Shown one piece after another: positions 18,968 to 28,663 of a stretch of DNA of 64,000 nucleotides. Position 1 is the stretch's first letter. Every line of letters starts with the position of its first letter. The notes beneath the pieces were generated by a model. The model was given only the letters and a program-made list of their open reading frames with translations, ran no database searches and was not told the DNA's origin. The translations under genes and the position numbers were made by a program. The stretch comes from Arenimonas daejeonensis (lineage in GTDB: Bacteria > Pseudomonadota > Gammaproteobacteria > Xanthomonadales > Xanthomonadaceae). The DNA lies in the NCBI RefSeq assembly GCF_007993735.1, contig NZ_CP042453.1, forward strand, positions 2,418,001 through 2,482,000. The letters run 5' to 3'.

Positions 18968-20136
18968 GCCTGCTGTTCGCCGCGCTGCTGGCCGTCGCGG
19001 CCGCGCCGGTGCCGGCGGATCCGCAGCGGGTGGTGTTCCCGGACAGCGTGTCACAGGGTGCGATGGTGATCGGCAAGGTGCCGCCCGGCAGCGAAGTCCG
19101 GCACGCCGGCCGGATGTTGCGCGTGACCGGGTACGGCAGCGTGGTGTTCGGCGTGGGCCGAGACGCGGCGGGGCCGCTGCAGGTCAGTGTCACGCGTCCC
19201 GACGGCAGCCGGCAGACGCTGGCGATTGCGGTCGAAGCGCGCGACTGGCCCGTGGAGAAGGTCAGCGGCGTACCGCCGCGCACGGTCTCGCCGCCGCCGG
19301 AAGTGGCCGCACGCATCGCCCGCGAAGCCGCCCAGGTGGGTGCCGCCCGCCGCGCCGACGACGCCCGTGCGGACTTCGCGCAGCCCTTCCAGTGGCCGGT
19401 GGCCGGCCGCATCAGCGGCCGCTTCGGCAACCAGCGGATCTACAACGGCAACCCGGGCAGTCCTCATTCAGGCATGGACATCGCCGCGCCCGCGGGCACG
19501 CCGGTGAAGGCGCCGGCCGCCGGCGTGGTCACGCTGGCCGCGCCGGATTTCTACATCACCGGCGGCACCCTGATCATCGACCACGGCCACGGCATCAGCT
19601 CTAACTTCCTGCACCTCTCGGGCATCGACGTGAAGCTGGGCGACCGGGTCGAACAGGGCCAGGTCGTGGCCCGGGTGGGCGCCACCGGCCGCGCCACCGG
19701 CCCGCACCTGCACTGGGGCATGAACTGGTTCGACGTGCGCATCGACCCGCTGCTGGTGCTCGAGCGAGCGAAGCTGGCGGCGCGCAGCGCGGTGGTCACG
19801 CTCGACGGGCCACACCTCGTCCTGCAGGGAGCAACGGGCGATCCGGACCGCATGCAGGTCCTGAGCGACTTCGCCTTGAGACTGCGCCGCTGCCTTGAGC
19901 AGCGCGGTGTTGCCCTCGCGACCACGATGGTCAACCAGCCCGTGATCGTGCTCAGCGAAGGCGGCCAGGAGTTGGAGCTCGTTATGCCGGACCGGCTTGG
20001 TGCCTATGCGTTCTGGCCCGGCCGCAAACCTGGCGAGGCGATGCTGTACACCATTATCCGCGGCAAGACCCAGTCGAGCGTCCAGGAGCTGGCGCAGTCC
20101 TATTTCGAAGGCCCGCCCTGCCCCACGGCCGGCTGA
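18964..20136 (+). CDS. M23 (LytM-type) peptidase with an added C-terminal domain
   Basis: 390 residues. Signal peptide at about 1-18. The LytM domain (about 140-270) has the zinc ligands in SPHSGMDIAAPAG (HxxxD) and GPHLHWGMNWFD (HxH), so it should cleave peptidoglycan cross-bridges in the periplasm. An N-terminal module of about 85 residues (VPPGSEVRHAGRML) resembles those of M23 proteins in this group. After DPLLVLERAKLAAR, where such proteins normally end, about 110 further residues follow, with Cys at RRCLEQRG and PPCPTAG. I do not recognise this part. It overlaps pyrC by 4 bases. Confidence 0.85.
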   Translation: MSLLFAALLAVAAAPVPADPQRVVFPDSVSQGAMVIGKVPPGSEVRHAGRMLRVTGYGSVVFGVGRDAAGPLQVSVTRPDGSRQTLAIAVEARDWPVEKVSGVPPRTVSPPPEVAARIAREAAQVGAARRADDARADFAQPFQWPVAGRISGRFGNQRIYNGNPGSPHSGMDIAAPAGTPVKAPAAGVVTLAAPDFYITGGTLIIDHGHGISSNFLHLSGIDVKLGDRVEQGQVVARVGATGRATGPHLHWGMNWFDVRIDPLLVLERAKLAARSAVVTLDGPHLVLQGATGDPDRMQVLSDFALRLRRCLEQRGVALATTMVNQPVIVLSEGGQELELVMPDRLGAYAFWPGRKPGEAMLYTIIRGKTQSSVQELAQSYFEGPPCPTAG

Positions 20137-20156
20137 TCCTTCCCCTGAAAAGCAGA

Positions 20157-20176
20157 ACCCCGGGCAAGCCCGGGGT
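20157..20176. terminator. Hairpin between the M23 and folE2 genes
   Basis: ACCCCGGGC AA GCCCGGGGT, a perfect 9-bp stem. On the minus strand it is followed by TCTGCTTTTC, a modest T-tract downstream of folE2. On the plus strand there is no T-tract. It probably ends folE2 transcription and may also protect the M23 mRNA end. Confidence 0.55.
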
Positions 20177-20199
20177 CGAGGAAGCAGTGGAGCGCCGCT

Positions 20200-21173
20200 T
20201 CAGCGCGACGCCAATCCATCCGGCAACGCCGTGTAGCCCCCTGGCACGCCCTTGGTCGCGACCGCCACCGCATCGTGCGGATGCAGGCTTTCATGGTGCG
20301 AGGCGCGCAACCAGAAGTCGCCGATGCGCTCGTCCGCGTTCAACGCCGCCTGGATGCGGCGGGCCGCGTCCTCGCAGAACATCAGGTTCTGGCCGTTGAG
20401 CAGGGCGAAGGCCTGCTCGTCCACGCGCTTGACCGCGGTCTGCACCGGCGTCTTCAACGCGTCCTCGATGCGGTCGATGATCTCGACGATCGGGAAATCC
20501 AGGAACGAAGGCACCAGCCGCAGCTTGACCTCGGCAACGCTGCGCTGGCTGTGCGGGGTGGCGCGGATGCCCTGCTCGGTGCCCAGCCAGGCCAGCACGG
20601 CCTCGCGGTCCAGCGCCTTGCCGGCGGCGAAGTCGGCTTCGAACTGCTCCTGGATCAGCTGGCGCGCCAGCGCCGCCGAACACGGGCAGGTGCTGGAGTA
20701 CTGCACCTGCAGCCCGAGCTCGAGCGCGAAGTGGCCGCGGTCCATCACGCCGGTGATCGTCACCGGGTAGCTCTTCCAGCCGCTGTTGTCGCTGGCCAGG
20801 GCCTGGCGACGCACGAGGTGCTCGAACTTCAGGCTGACCAGGGCGCGGTCGGACAGGTCGGCGTGCGATTCCATAAATCCTTCAGCAGGTGGTGCACGCC
20901 GGCGGGCGTGACCGGCTCGGCCGACAGCTTCTTGTCCACGTGCAGGTACAGACGCGACATGTGGATGCCGCGCACGTCGGGACGCTTGAGGTTGACGAAG
21001 GCGTTCACGCGCGCGCCGCTGCTGACGCTGCGGCCGTCGGCGCCCTGCAGCAGCACCGGCATCTCGATCTCGCCCATGCCGACCCAGTCCAGCGCGCCGG
21101 CCTGGGCCGGGTGCGCGTCGGTGGCGATGTCGGGCATCACGCGGGCGGTGTTTTCAAGATTGCTGGGGGCCAC
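20200..21173 (-). CDS. folE2: GTP cyclohydrolase FolE2, type IB (frame interrupted)
   Basis: Zinc-independent-regulated GTP cyclohydrolase that starts folate synthesis. About 324 residues after correction. Motifs: HWVG-like [31 protein letters not shown], catalytic Cys/His region [16 protein letters not shown], and [14 protein letters not shown]. The frame breaks at the AAA of 20875-20877. One extra T on the coding strand gives [20 protein letters not shown]. Start taken as GTG at 21173, with AGGAG 9 bases upstream; an ATG at 21197 would add 8 residues. Located alone, before a hairpin. Confidence 0.92.
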
Positions 21174-21273
21174 GTCGGCGCTCCTTTTTCGATTCACGGC
21201 AAGCTAAGTGAGGGCGGGTGCAGGCTACGTCAAGTTCAGGACCCGGACGCCGGCGCGCCCGCAACAATGCGTC

Positions 21274-22035
21274 TCAGCCGCCCCGGGCGATGCGCCAGGC
21301 ACGCCAGACGCTGAGCGGCGCGGCCGGTGGCGCGAAGCCGTTGCCGGCGGCCAGGCGCGACAGCCGGGCCCGGTCGAAACCGGTGCGCAGGCGGCGGAAC
21401 AGCGGGCCCGAGGCCCCGGGAAGCGCATGCGCCAGGTCCCGGGCCCAGTCACTGAGCAGGCGTTCGCCCTGCCCGGCCGCGACCTGGGCGGCGGTCAGGC
21501 CGTGCCGGGCCAGCAGGTTCAGCGGCAGCCGGGCCTGGTCTTCGGCCGCCAGGCCGGCCGGCAGGCGCTGCAGCAGCAGGTGCACAGACAGCGCATCCGC
21601 CGTGTCGCTTGCCGTGGTTTCACCGAACAGCGCCGCCTCCACGTCCGCCAGCGCGCGGGCCAAAGGACGGACCTGGTCCAGCGCCTGGGCCGCATCGGCA
21701 GGCCGGTCGTCGAACTGCGCCTGTTCCAGCAGCGCGCGCGCCAGCGCCGTCCAGGGCAAGGCCGGCGCATCCAGCACGGCACTGATCGGATGGCGGCCGC
21801 GGCCCTGGGCCAGGTTCACCAGTTCCTCGGCCCACCACTGGCTTTTCACCGCGGTGACGCGGGCGTCGCTCAGTTCGAACGCGGCCTCGCGCAGTTCGTG
21901 CACCAGTGCACCCCAGGCGCGGTAATGCACGCGCGCTTCCGGCGCACAGAAAACCTCGGCCAGCGCCATCTCCGGCTCGCGCCGGTGCCACTTGGCGACA
22001 AAATGTTCGATCGCGTCGGCGGGCAGGGTGTTCAC
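21274..22035 (-). CDS. Squalene/phytoene synthase-like protein
   Basis: 253 residues from a GTG at 22035 that overlaps the gph stop as GTGA. The sequence VKSQWWAEELVNLAQGRGRHP is the best family marker, and LLQRLPAGLAAEDQARLPLNL lies in the middle. It resembles the short phytoene-synthase-fold proteins of xanthomonads and NDUFAF6-like proteins. The two Asp-rich DxxxD motifs needed for prenyl transfer are not both evident (only FDDRPAD is seen), so catalysis is doubtful. The operon with gph, ubiG and mtaD suggests a housekeeping role. Confidence 0.65.
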   Translation of the reverse strand: MNTLPADAIEHFVAKWHRREPEMALAEVFCAPEARVHYRAWGALVHELREAAFELSDARVTAVKSQWWAEELVNLAQGRGRHPISAVLDAPALPWTALARALLEQAQFDDRPADAAQALDQVRPLARALADVEAALFGETTASDTADALSVHLLLQRLPAGLAAEDQARLPLNLLARHGLTAAQVAAGQGERLLSDWARDLAHALPGASGPLFRRLRTGFDRARLSRLAAGNGFAPPAAPLSVWRAWRIARGG

Positions 22036-22699
22036 GCCGGCAGCAGGTCGGTGCGCGCCAGCAGCTCGCGGGCATCGGCGCAGGCATGGTCGGCGCCCCA
22101 CTGCAGCGGGTCGTCGCCGGGTTCGCGATAACCCCACAGCGCGGCGACCGACACCATGCCGGCGCGGCGCGCGGCGACCACGTCGCGCTCGTCGTCGCCG
22201 ACATAGATCGCTTCGCCGGGCGCGATGCCCAGCCGTTCGCAGGCCAGCAGGATCGGCGCCGGATCCGGCTTGCGCTGCGGCAGCGTGTCGCCGCCCACCA
22301 GCACCGCGCAGCGCCGCGTCCAGCCGAAGCCCTCGACCACGCCCACCGCCAGCCCTTCGGGCTTGTTGGTGACGATGCCCCAACGCAGTCCACGCGCTTC
22401 GATCGCGGACAGCAACTCGGCGATACCGGGGAACACCACGCTGTCCACCGCCAGGGCTTCACCGTAAAACGCGAGGAACGGCGCCAGCAGGGCTTCACGC
22501 TCGCATTCGGCGAGATCGGGAAGGGCCACCGACAACATCGCCCGGCCGCCCTTGAAACCACCTGCCGCAGGCGCTCCAGCGGCACCGGCGCACGACCGAG
22601 GCCGGCGAGCACGCGGTTCACGGCATGGCAGAGGTCCGGGGCACTGTCGACCAGGGTGCCATCGAGGTCGAACAACACCGCACGCAGCGGCTGGGACAT
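22032..22699 (-). CDS. gph: Phosphoglycolate phosphatase, HAD superfamily (frame interrupted)
   Basis: About 222 residues after correction. HAD motif I VLFDLDGTLVDSAPDL at the N-terminus, motif II/III GIVTNKPEGLAV and LPQRKPDPAPILLA, motif IV AIYVGDDERDVVAARRAG. The frame breaks at the CCC of 22549-22551. One extra base gives VVSRGGRAMLSVALPDL. It removes phosphate from 2-phosphoglycolate in the cytoplasm by family assignment; related HAD enzymes could accept other sugar phosphates. The ATG overlaps the ubiG stop (TGATG), a common pairing with ubiG in gammaproteobacteria. Confidence 0.87.
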
Positions 22700-23406
22700 C
22701 AGGCTTTCACCGCGCAGGCCAGGTAGTTGATCGCGGTCGGGCCGCCGACCCAGGCCTTGCGGCGGATCGGGTCGTAGGCCAGGCCACTGACGTCCTCGGC
22801 CTGCAGGCCGGCCGCGCGCAGCCAGGCCGCGAGTTCGGAAGGTTTGATGAACTGCTTGTAGTCGTGCGTGCCCCTGGGCAGCAGCCGCGCCACGTATTCG
22901 GCACCGACGATGGCGACAGCGAAGGCCGCCGGCGTGCGGTTGAGCGTGGACAGGAACAGGCGGCCGCCGGGCTTGAGCAGGGTCGCACAGGCCTTCACGA
23001 TGGCGCCGGGATCGGGAACGTGCTCGAGCATCTCCATGCAGGTGATGGCGTCGAAGCTGGCCGGCGATTCGGCGGCCAGCGTCTCCACCGACTGCAGGCG
23101 GTAGTCCACCTTGAGACCGGACTCGAGCAGGTGCAGCCGGGCGACATCGATCAATTCGGGCGCGAGGTCGAGCGCGGTCACGTCGGCGCCTTCACGCGCC
23201 AGCGCCTCGCTGAGCAGACCGGCACCGCAGCCGACATCCAGCACGCGCGCGCCAGGCAACGCCACGCGATCGCGCACGTAACCCAGGCGGGCGGGATTGA
23301 GTTCGTGCAGCGGCCGCTGCGGACCCAGCGGGTCCCACCAGCGGTTGGCGAGTGCGCCGAACTTGTCCAGTTCAGCCTGGCTGGCATTGGCCGAGGGCGC
23401 GGTCAT
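22699..23406 (-). CDS. ubiG: Ubiquinone biosynthesis O-methyltransferase UbiG
   Basis: 235 residues from the ATG at 23406, whose first bases overlap the mtaD stop (ATGA). Class I SAM methyltransferase: [20 protein letters not shown] at the N-terminus is typical of UbiG, followed by motif [20 protein letters not shown] and post-motif [15 protein letters not shown]. The segment [12 protein letters not shown] near the C-terminus is also diagnostic. Catalyses the two O-methylations in ubiquinone synthesis at the inner membrane face. Confidence 0.94.
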   Translation of the reverse strand: MTAPSANASQAELDKFGALANRWWDPLGPQRPLHELNPARLGYVRDRVALPGARVLDVGCGAGLLSEALAREGADVTALDLAPELIDVARLHLLESGLKVDYRLQSVETLAAESPASFDAITCMEMLEHVPDPGAIVKACATLLKPGGRLFLSTLNRTPAAFAVAIVGAEYVARLLPRGTHDYKQFIKPSELAAWLRAAGLQAEDVSGLAYDPIRRKAWVGGPTAINYLACAVKA

Positions 23407-24749
23407 GCGCCGGTCCGGAGCGTGGCGATGCGGCTGCGCCACTGCCGCGCCTTGGCACGGATGGCGTCCGTATCGAGGTCGGTGAACGCACCATCGGCGA
23501 GCTTGTGCACGCCAGCGACCCAGACGTCGGACACCTGGTGCCGGCCGGTGGCATAGACCAGCTGCGAGATCGCATGGAACATCGGCTGGGTCTCCAGCGG
23601 ATCGAAATCAACGCAGGCCAGATCGGCCTGCTTGCCCGGCTCGATCGAACCGATGGACTCGCCCAGGCCCATCGCCCGGGCGCTGCCCAGGGTGGCCATA
23701 CGCAGCGCACTGGCGGCATCCAGCGCCGAAGCGTCGCCGGAGACGCCCTTGGCCAGCAGCGCCGCAGTGCGCATCTCGCCGAACATGTCCAGGTCGTTGT
23801 TGCTGGCGCAGCCGTCGGTGCCCAGGGCCAGGTTGACGCCGGCCTGCTGAAGCTTGTGCACGGGACAGAAGCCCGAGGCCAGCTTGAGGTTGATTCCGGG
23901 CAATGCACCACCGACACGCCGCGCTCCGCGCACAGGGCGATCTCGGCATCGTTCAGGTCGGTCATGTGCACGGCCATCAGCCGGTCGTTGACCAGGCCCA
24001 GGCGGTCGAGCCGCGCCAACTGGCGCATGCCGTGCTGCTTCATCGCCTCGACGTTCTCGTGCGCGGTTTCGTGCACGTGGCAGTGCACGCCGAGGTCGAG
24101 CTGGTCGGCCAGCATGCGGATGCGCCCGAAGCCGGCATCGTTGACCGTGTACGGCGCGTGCGGCACGAAACACAGCGACACCAGGGCGTCGCGGCGCCAG
24201 TTGTCATGAACTTCCCTGGGCCTTGTCGAAATATTCGTCCTGCGTGCGGGCCCAGGCCGTCGGGAAGTCGATCACCGGCAGGCCGACCAGGGCGCGGAAG
24301 CCGAGGCGTGAATAGGTCGCGGCCTGCACGTCCGGGAAGAAATAGTTTTCGGCGCAGGCCGTGGTGCCGCCGCGCAGCATCTCCGCCACCGCCAGCTCGA
24401 TGCCGTCGGCGACGAACTCCGGGCCGATCACCCGCCCTTCGATCGGCCAGATGTGCTGCTGCAGCCAGGTCATCAGCGGCAGGTCGTCGGCGACGCCGCG
24501 CAGCAGGGTCATCGGGTTGTGGCAGTGGGCGTTGACCAGGCCCGGGACCAGCACCGAGCCCGGGCGGCTCACCACCTCTTTCGCCGTGAAGCGGGCGCGG
24601 GCCTCGGCCCGCGGCAGCACCGCCAGGATGACGCCGTCGCGGATGGCGACGGCGTGGTCTTCCAGCACGACCGCGTGCGGCTCGACCGGCACGACCCAGC
24701 CGGCTTCGATCAGCAGGTCGCAGGCTTGGGTCGCGGCGGCGGTCGTCAT
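23403..24749 (-). CDS. mtaD: 5-methylthioadenosine/S-adenosylhomocysteine deaminase (two frame interruptions)
   Basis: TRZ/ATZ-family amidohydrolase, about 448 residues after correction. Metal and active-site motifs: [57 protein letters not shown], and [18 protein letters not shown]. The frame breaks at 24214-24216, where removing one base gives [15 protein letters not shown], and at 23890-23891, where one added base gives HCPESNLKL. In organisms with methylthioinosine phosphorylase, the enzyme deaminates MTA to MTI. That phosphorylase lies at 61684-62426 in this window. Confidence 0.88.
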
Positions 24750-24753
24750 GCGG

Positions 24754-25320
24754 TCACTTCACCCGCGAGACGTACTCGCCGGAGCGGGTGTCGACCTTGA
24801 TGATCTCGTCCTGGTTCACGAACAGCGGCACGCGCACCACGGCGCCGGTCTCGAGCTTGGCCGGCTTGCCGCCGCCGCCCGAGGTGTCGCCGCGCACGCC
24901 CGGGTCGGTCTCGACGATCTTGAGTTCGACGAAGTTCGGGGCCTGCACCGCGATCGGGGTACCGTTCCAGAGCGTCACGACGCAGGGCTCCTCGCCCTTG
25001 AGCCAGTTCTTGGTCTCGCCCACGCCGGTGGCGTCGGCCTGGACCTGCTCGAAGGTCTCCTGCTGCATGAAGTGCCAGTACTCGCCGTCGGAGTAGAGGA
25101 ACTGCATGTCGGTGTCGATGACGTCGGCGGCTTCCAGGTTGTCGGTGGCCTTCATGGTCAGCTCGACCACGCGGCCGGTCTTGATGAAGCGGTACTTCAC
25201 CCGGGTGAAGGCCTGGCCCTTGCCGGGCTTGACGTATTCGGTGTCGGTGATCACGCACGGCTCGCCGTTGACGATGATCTTCATGCCGTTCTTGACGTCG
25301 TTCATGCCATAGCTGGCCAT
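24754..25320 (-). CDS. efp: Elongation factor P
   Basis: 188 residues, three beta-barrel domains. Relieves ribosome stalling at polyproline. The tip lysine is in [10 protein letters not shown] (residue 34 region), the form modified by beta-lysylation (EpmA/EpmB), rather than the Arg type. The C-terminus reads SGEYVSRVK. It is divergent from epmB, whose product isomerises the lysine donor, with 103 bases between the two starts. An intact frame, and a well-supported call. Confidence 0.96.
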   Translation of the reverse strand: MASYGMNDVKNGMKIIVNGEPCVITDTEYVKPGKGQAFTRVKYRFIKTGRVVELTMKATDNLEAADVIDTDMQFLYSDGEYWHFMQQETFEQVQADATGVGETKNWLKGEEPCVVTLWNGTPIAVQAPNFVELKIVETDPGVRGDTSGGGGKPAKLETGAVVRVPLFVNQDEIIKVDTRSGEYVSRVK

Positions 25321-25423
25321 GTGGAGCTCCTGGGTGGATTGCCGGGCCGCCGGTCTGTCGGGGCGGCTGGACGGCTACAATGGTGACCGTTCCGGGACCC
25401 GCCGGGTCCCGTTCAAGCCGCAC

Positions 25424-26445
25424 ATGATAACCGCCAAGCCCCTGTCTCCGCAGCAGATTGCCGCCAACGGCCCGGCCCGGTGGCAGGCGCTTTGGCGCGA
25501 CGCCATCCGTGATCCGGACGAACTGCTGGCCCTGCTGGGCCTGCCCGGGCTGGCCACGCGGGTTTCCGGATCGGCCGCGGCGCAGTTCCCGCTGCGGGTG
25601 CCGCGTGGGTTCGCGGCGCGCATGCGCCCCGGCGACCCGCACGATCCGCTGCTGCGCCAGGTGCTGCCGCTGGACGACGAGGACCGGGTGGTACCGGGTT
25701 TCGGCCTCGATGCCGTCGGCGACCGCGACGCCCGCGGCGGCACGGGCGTGATCCACAAATACGACGGCCGCGCCCTGCTGGTGGCGACCGGCAGTTGCGC
25801 CGTGCATTGCCGCTACTGCTTCCGCCGGCATTTCCCCTACGGCGAGGAAACCGCGGCAGCCAACCATTGGCGCGAAGCCCTGGACTACCTGGCGGCCGAT
25901 CCGTCCATCCACGAAGTGCTGCTGTCAGGCGGCGACCCGCTGTCCCTGGCCACGTCCAAGCTCGCCGAATTCACGGACGCGCTCGCCCGCCTGCCCACGG
26001 TCCGCCGGCTGCGGCTGCATACGCGCCTGCCGGTGGTCCTGCCCGAACGGGTGGACGCCGAGTTGCTGGCCTGGCTGGCCGCCCTGCCCCAGCAGGTGGT
26101 GGTCGTGATCCATGCCAACCATGCCCGGGAAATCGACGCCCCGGTGGCCGAGGCCCTGGCGGCACTGCGCCAGGCCGGCGCCACCCTGCTCAACCAGGCG
26201 GTGCTGCTGCGGGGGTCAACGACCGGACCGAGGATCTTGCCGAACTGTCCGAGCAACTGTTCGAGGCCGGGGTGCTGCCCTATTACCTGCACCAGCTGGA
26301 CCGGGTCGCCGGCACCGCCCACTTCGAAGTGCCGGATCAAACCGCCCGGGAACTGCACGCCGGGCTGGCCGCGCGGCTGCCGGGCTACCTGGTGCCGCGG
26401 CTGGTGCGGGAGGTCGCAGGAGCCCCCGCAAAAACCCCGTTGTAG
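25424..26445 (+). CDS. epmB: EF-P beta-lysylation protein EpmB (frame interrupted)
   Basis: Radical-SAM lysine 2,3-aminomutase homologue that makes (R)-beta-lysine for attachment to EF-P. About 341 residues after correction. The cluster motif is SCAVHCRYCFRRHFPY (CxxxCxxC), with VLLSGGDPLSLA and HTRLPVVLPERV downstream. The frame breaks in the G5 run at 26211-26215. A sixth G gives LLRGVNDRTEDLAELSEQL, the expected family sequence. Start taken as ATG at 25424, because upstream sequence is the efp-epmB promoter region. The partner ligase EpmA is not in the window. Confidence 0.92.
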
Positions 26446-26522
26446 TGGTGTTGACTGACCGACATTCTGGTATTGTCTCAATCCCCCGTGCAAGCCCTTG
26501 ATGCATAAAGGAGTACCTCTGG

Positions 26523-28598
26523 ATGGCACAGCAGGACGCCGTGATCCGCTTGCTCCTGGTGGAAGACCGCCTGGAGGACGCTGAACAGCTGATCAGCCAC
26601 CTCCGCAACGGCGGCATGGCCGTGCGCCCGCAGCGCCCGGAATCCGAGGACGAACTGGTGCAGTTGCTGTCCAGCCAGAGCATCGATCTGGTGCTGGCCG
26701 CTTTCGAGGCCAAATACCTGCCGCTGGCCACGGTCGTCGAACGTGTCACCGCCACCGGCAAGGACATCCCGGTGCTGGCCTCCACCAACGTGCTCGACGA
26801 AAAAACAGTGCTGGCCGCGCTCGAAGCCGGCACCCGCGACATCGCACTGCGCAACCACGCCGGCCACGTGCAGGCGGTCGTGCGCAGCGAATTCGCCGCG
26901 CTGCTGGCCCGCCGCGGCCTGCGCCACCTGGAAGCCTCGCTGCGCGAGACCGAACGCCGCTGCGACGCGCTGATCGCCTCCTCGCGCGACCCGATCGCCT
27001 ACGTGCACGAAGGCATGCACATCCGCGCCAACGACGCCTATCTGGAGATGTTCGGCTTCGAGGGTTTCGACGAGATCGAAGGCCTGTCGGTGCTCGACCT
27101 GATCGCGTCCCAGCACGCCGACACCTTCAAGCAGGTGCTGAAGAAACTGACCAAGGGCGAATCGCCGCCGAAGCAGCTCCAGCTGCAGGCGCAGCGCACC
27201 GACGGCAGCACCTTCGACGCGGTGATGGAGTTCACGCCGGCCACCTACGAGGGCGAGTCCTGTCTGCAGATCGTATTCCGCCAGCAGACGGTGGACGCCG
27301 AGATGGTCAAGGAACTCGACACGCTGCGCCAGCGTGACACCCTGACCGGCCTGTTCAACCGCCAGCACTTCATGACCGAACTCGAGGCCGCGGTGGCGCG
27401 CGCCGCCGACGGCAAGGGCCAACAGGCTTTCCTGCTGGTCGAGCCCGACCAGTACGAAAACCTGCTGGCCGAGATCGGCCTGGCGCATGCCGACGACCTG
27501 ATCAAGGGCATCGCCGAGCGCCTGCAGTCGGCATTGGACGAGAACACCCTGGCTGCGCGCCTGAGCGACCACAGCTTCGCCGTGCTGTGCCTGGCGCACG
27601 ACCACACTCACAGCCAGAAGCAGGCCGAACGCATCCGCGACGCCTTCCACGACCACATCCTGGAAGTGGGCAACCGCTCGCTGAACCAGGGCGTGAGCAT
27701 CGGCGGCGTGCAGATCGGCGAGAAGGTCGCCAGCGTCTCGCAGGTGATGGGCAAGTCCAGCCAGTGCCTGGCCTCGTGCATCGGCATGGGCGGCAACCGG
27801 ATCGAGATCTTCGATCCGGCGGCACGCGACCGCGCCGAGGAAGAACGCATCCAGGCCTGGGTCGAGCGCATCCGCGAAGCACTCAGCGGCGACCAGTTCG
27901 TGCTGCATTACCAGCCGATCATCAGCCTGACCGGCGCCGAGGAAGAGAACTACGACGTTTACCTGCGCATGAAGGGCCCGGGCGGCGAGATCATCCCGCC
28001 GATGACCTACCTCTCCATCGCCGAAGAACACGGCCTGCTCGACGACATCGACCGCTGGGTGATCCAGCATTCGATCTCGGTCATCGCCGAGCGCATGAAG
28101 GCCGGCAAGCACACCAACCTGTTCGTGAAGGTGACCCCCGCATCGCTGGTCGAGGGTGGTCTGGACGCCTTCATCGGCGACCAGATCAAGGCCCACGGCA
28201 TCCCCGGCGACCGGCTGGTGCTGCAGATCCCGGAATCGAAGGTCTTCACCCACCTCAAGGCCGTGCAGTCGTTCCAGAAGGCGGTCTCGGCCCTGGGCTG
28301 CCGCGTGGCGCTGGAACAGTTCGGCACCGGCCTGAACTCGTTCCAGATGCTCAGCCACTTCGACCCGGCCATCCTGAAGATCGACCGCAGCTTCATCACC
28401 GAGCTGGGCAAGAACGCCGACGTGCAGAAACAGGTGCGCGAGATCGTCGACAAGGCTCACGCCGCCGGAAAACTGACGGTGGCCGAATTCGTGTCAGACG
28501 CGGGCACGATGAGCGTGCTGTTCGGCATGGGCATGGACTTCGTCGAGGGCAACTTCCTGGCCGCCGCGGGTCCTGCCATGAACTACGACTTCGGTTGA
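26523..28598 (+). CDS. fimX: FimX-type degenerate REC-PAS-GGDEF-EAL protein
   Basis: 691 residues. Order: receiver-like domain (about 8-130) lacking the phosphoacceptor pattern, PAS (about 148-250, YVHEGMHIRANDAYLEMFGF), GGDEF-like (about 275-425) with the signature degraded to ARLSDHSFAVL, and EAL-like (about 445-690) where EAL is replaced by VYLRM. Such FimX proteins bind c-di-GMP through the EAL fold without making or breaking it, and promote type IV pilus assembly at the cell pole. AGGAG is 9 bases before the ATG. A TTGACT box at 26451-26456 may be a -35 element. Followed by a strong terminator. Confidence 0.88.
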   Translation: MAQQDAVIRLLLVEDRLEDAEQLISHLRNGGMAVRPQRPESEDELVQLLSSQSIDLVLAAFEAKYLPLATVVERVTATGKDIPVLASTNVLDEKTVLAALEAGTRDIALRNHAGHVQAVVRSEFAALLARRGLRHLEASLRETERRCDALIASSRDPIAYVHEGMHIRANDAYLEMFGFEGFDEIEGLSVLDLIASQHADTFKQVLKKLTKGESPPKQLQLQAQRTDGSTFDAVMEFTPATYEGESCLQIVFRQQTVDAEMVKELDTLRQRDTLTGLFNRQHFMTELEAAVARAADGKGQQAFLLVEPDQYENLLAEIGLAHADDLIKGIAERLQSALDENTLAARLSDHSFAVLCLAHDHTHSQKQAERIRDAFHDHILEVGNRSLNQGVSIGGVQIGEKVASVSQVMGKSSQCLASCIGMGGNRIEIFDPAARDRAEEERIQAWVERIREALSGDQFVLHYQPIISLTGAEEENYDVYLRMKGPGGEIIPPMTYLSIAEEHGLLDDIDRWVIQHSISVIAERMKAGKHTNLFVKVTPASLVEGGLDAFIGDQIKAHGIPGDRLVLQIPESKVFTHLKAVQSFQKAVSALGCRVALEQFGTGLNSFQMLSHFDPAILKIDRSFITELGKNADVQKQVREIVDKAHAAGKLTVAEFVSDAGTMSVLFGMGMDFVEGNFLAAAGPAMNYDFG

Positions 28599-28618
28599 TC
28601 CACCGGCCGTTTGAACGA

Positions 28619-28648
28619 AAAAGCCCGCCGGAAGGCGGGCTTTTGTTT
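28619..28648. terminator. Bidirectional terminator between fimX and htpX
   Basis: AAAAGCCCGCC GGAA GGCGGGCTTTT, an 11-bp perfect stem flanked by A-tract and T-tract (TTTTGTTT). It serves both converging genes. Confidence 0.92.
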
Positions 28649-28663
28649 CCATGTCCCGAAGGA

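Noticed and set aside
26478..28460. A 660-residue open frame antisense to fimX
   Set aside because: The sense frame has clear PAS, GGDEF-like and EAL-like domains and an RBS. The antisense frame has no domain motif.
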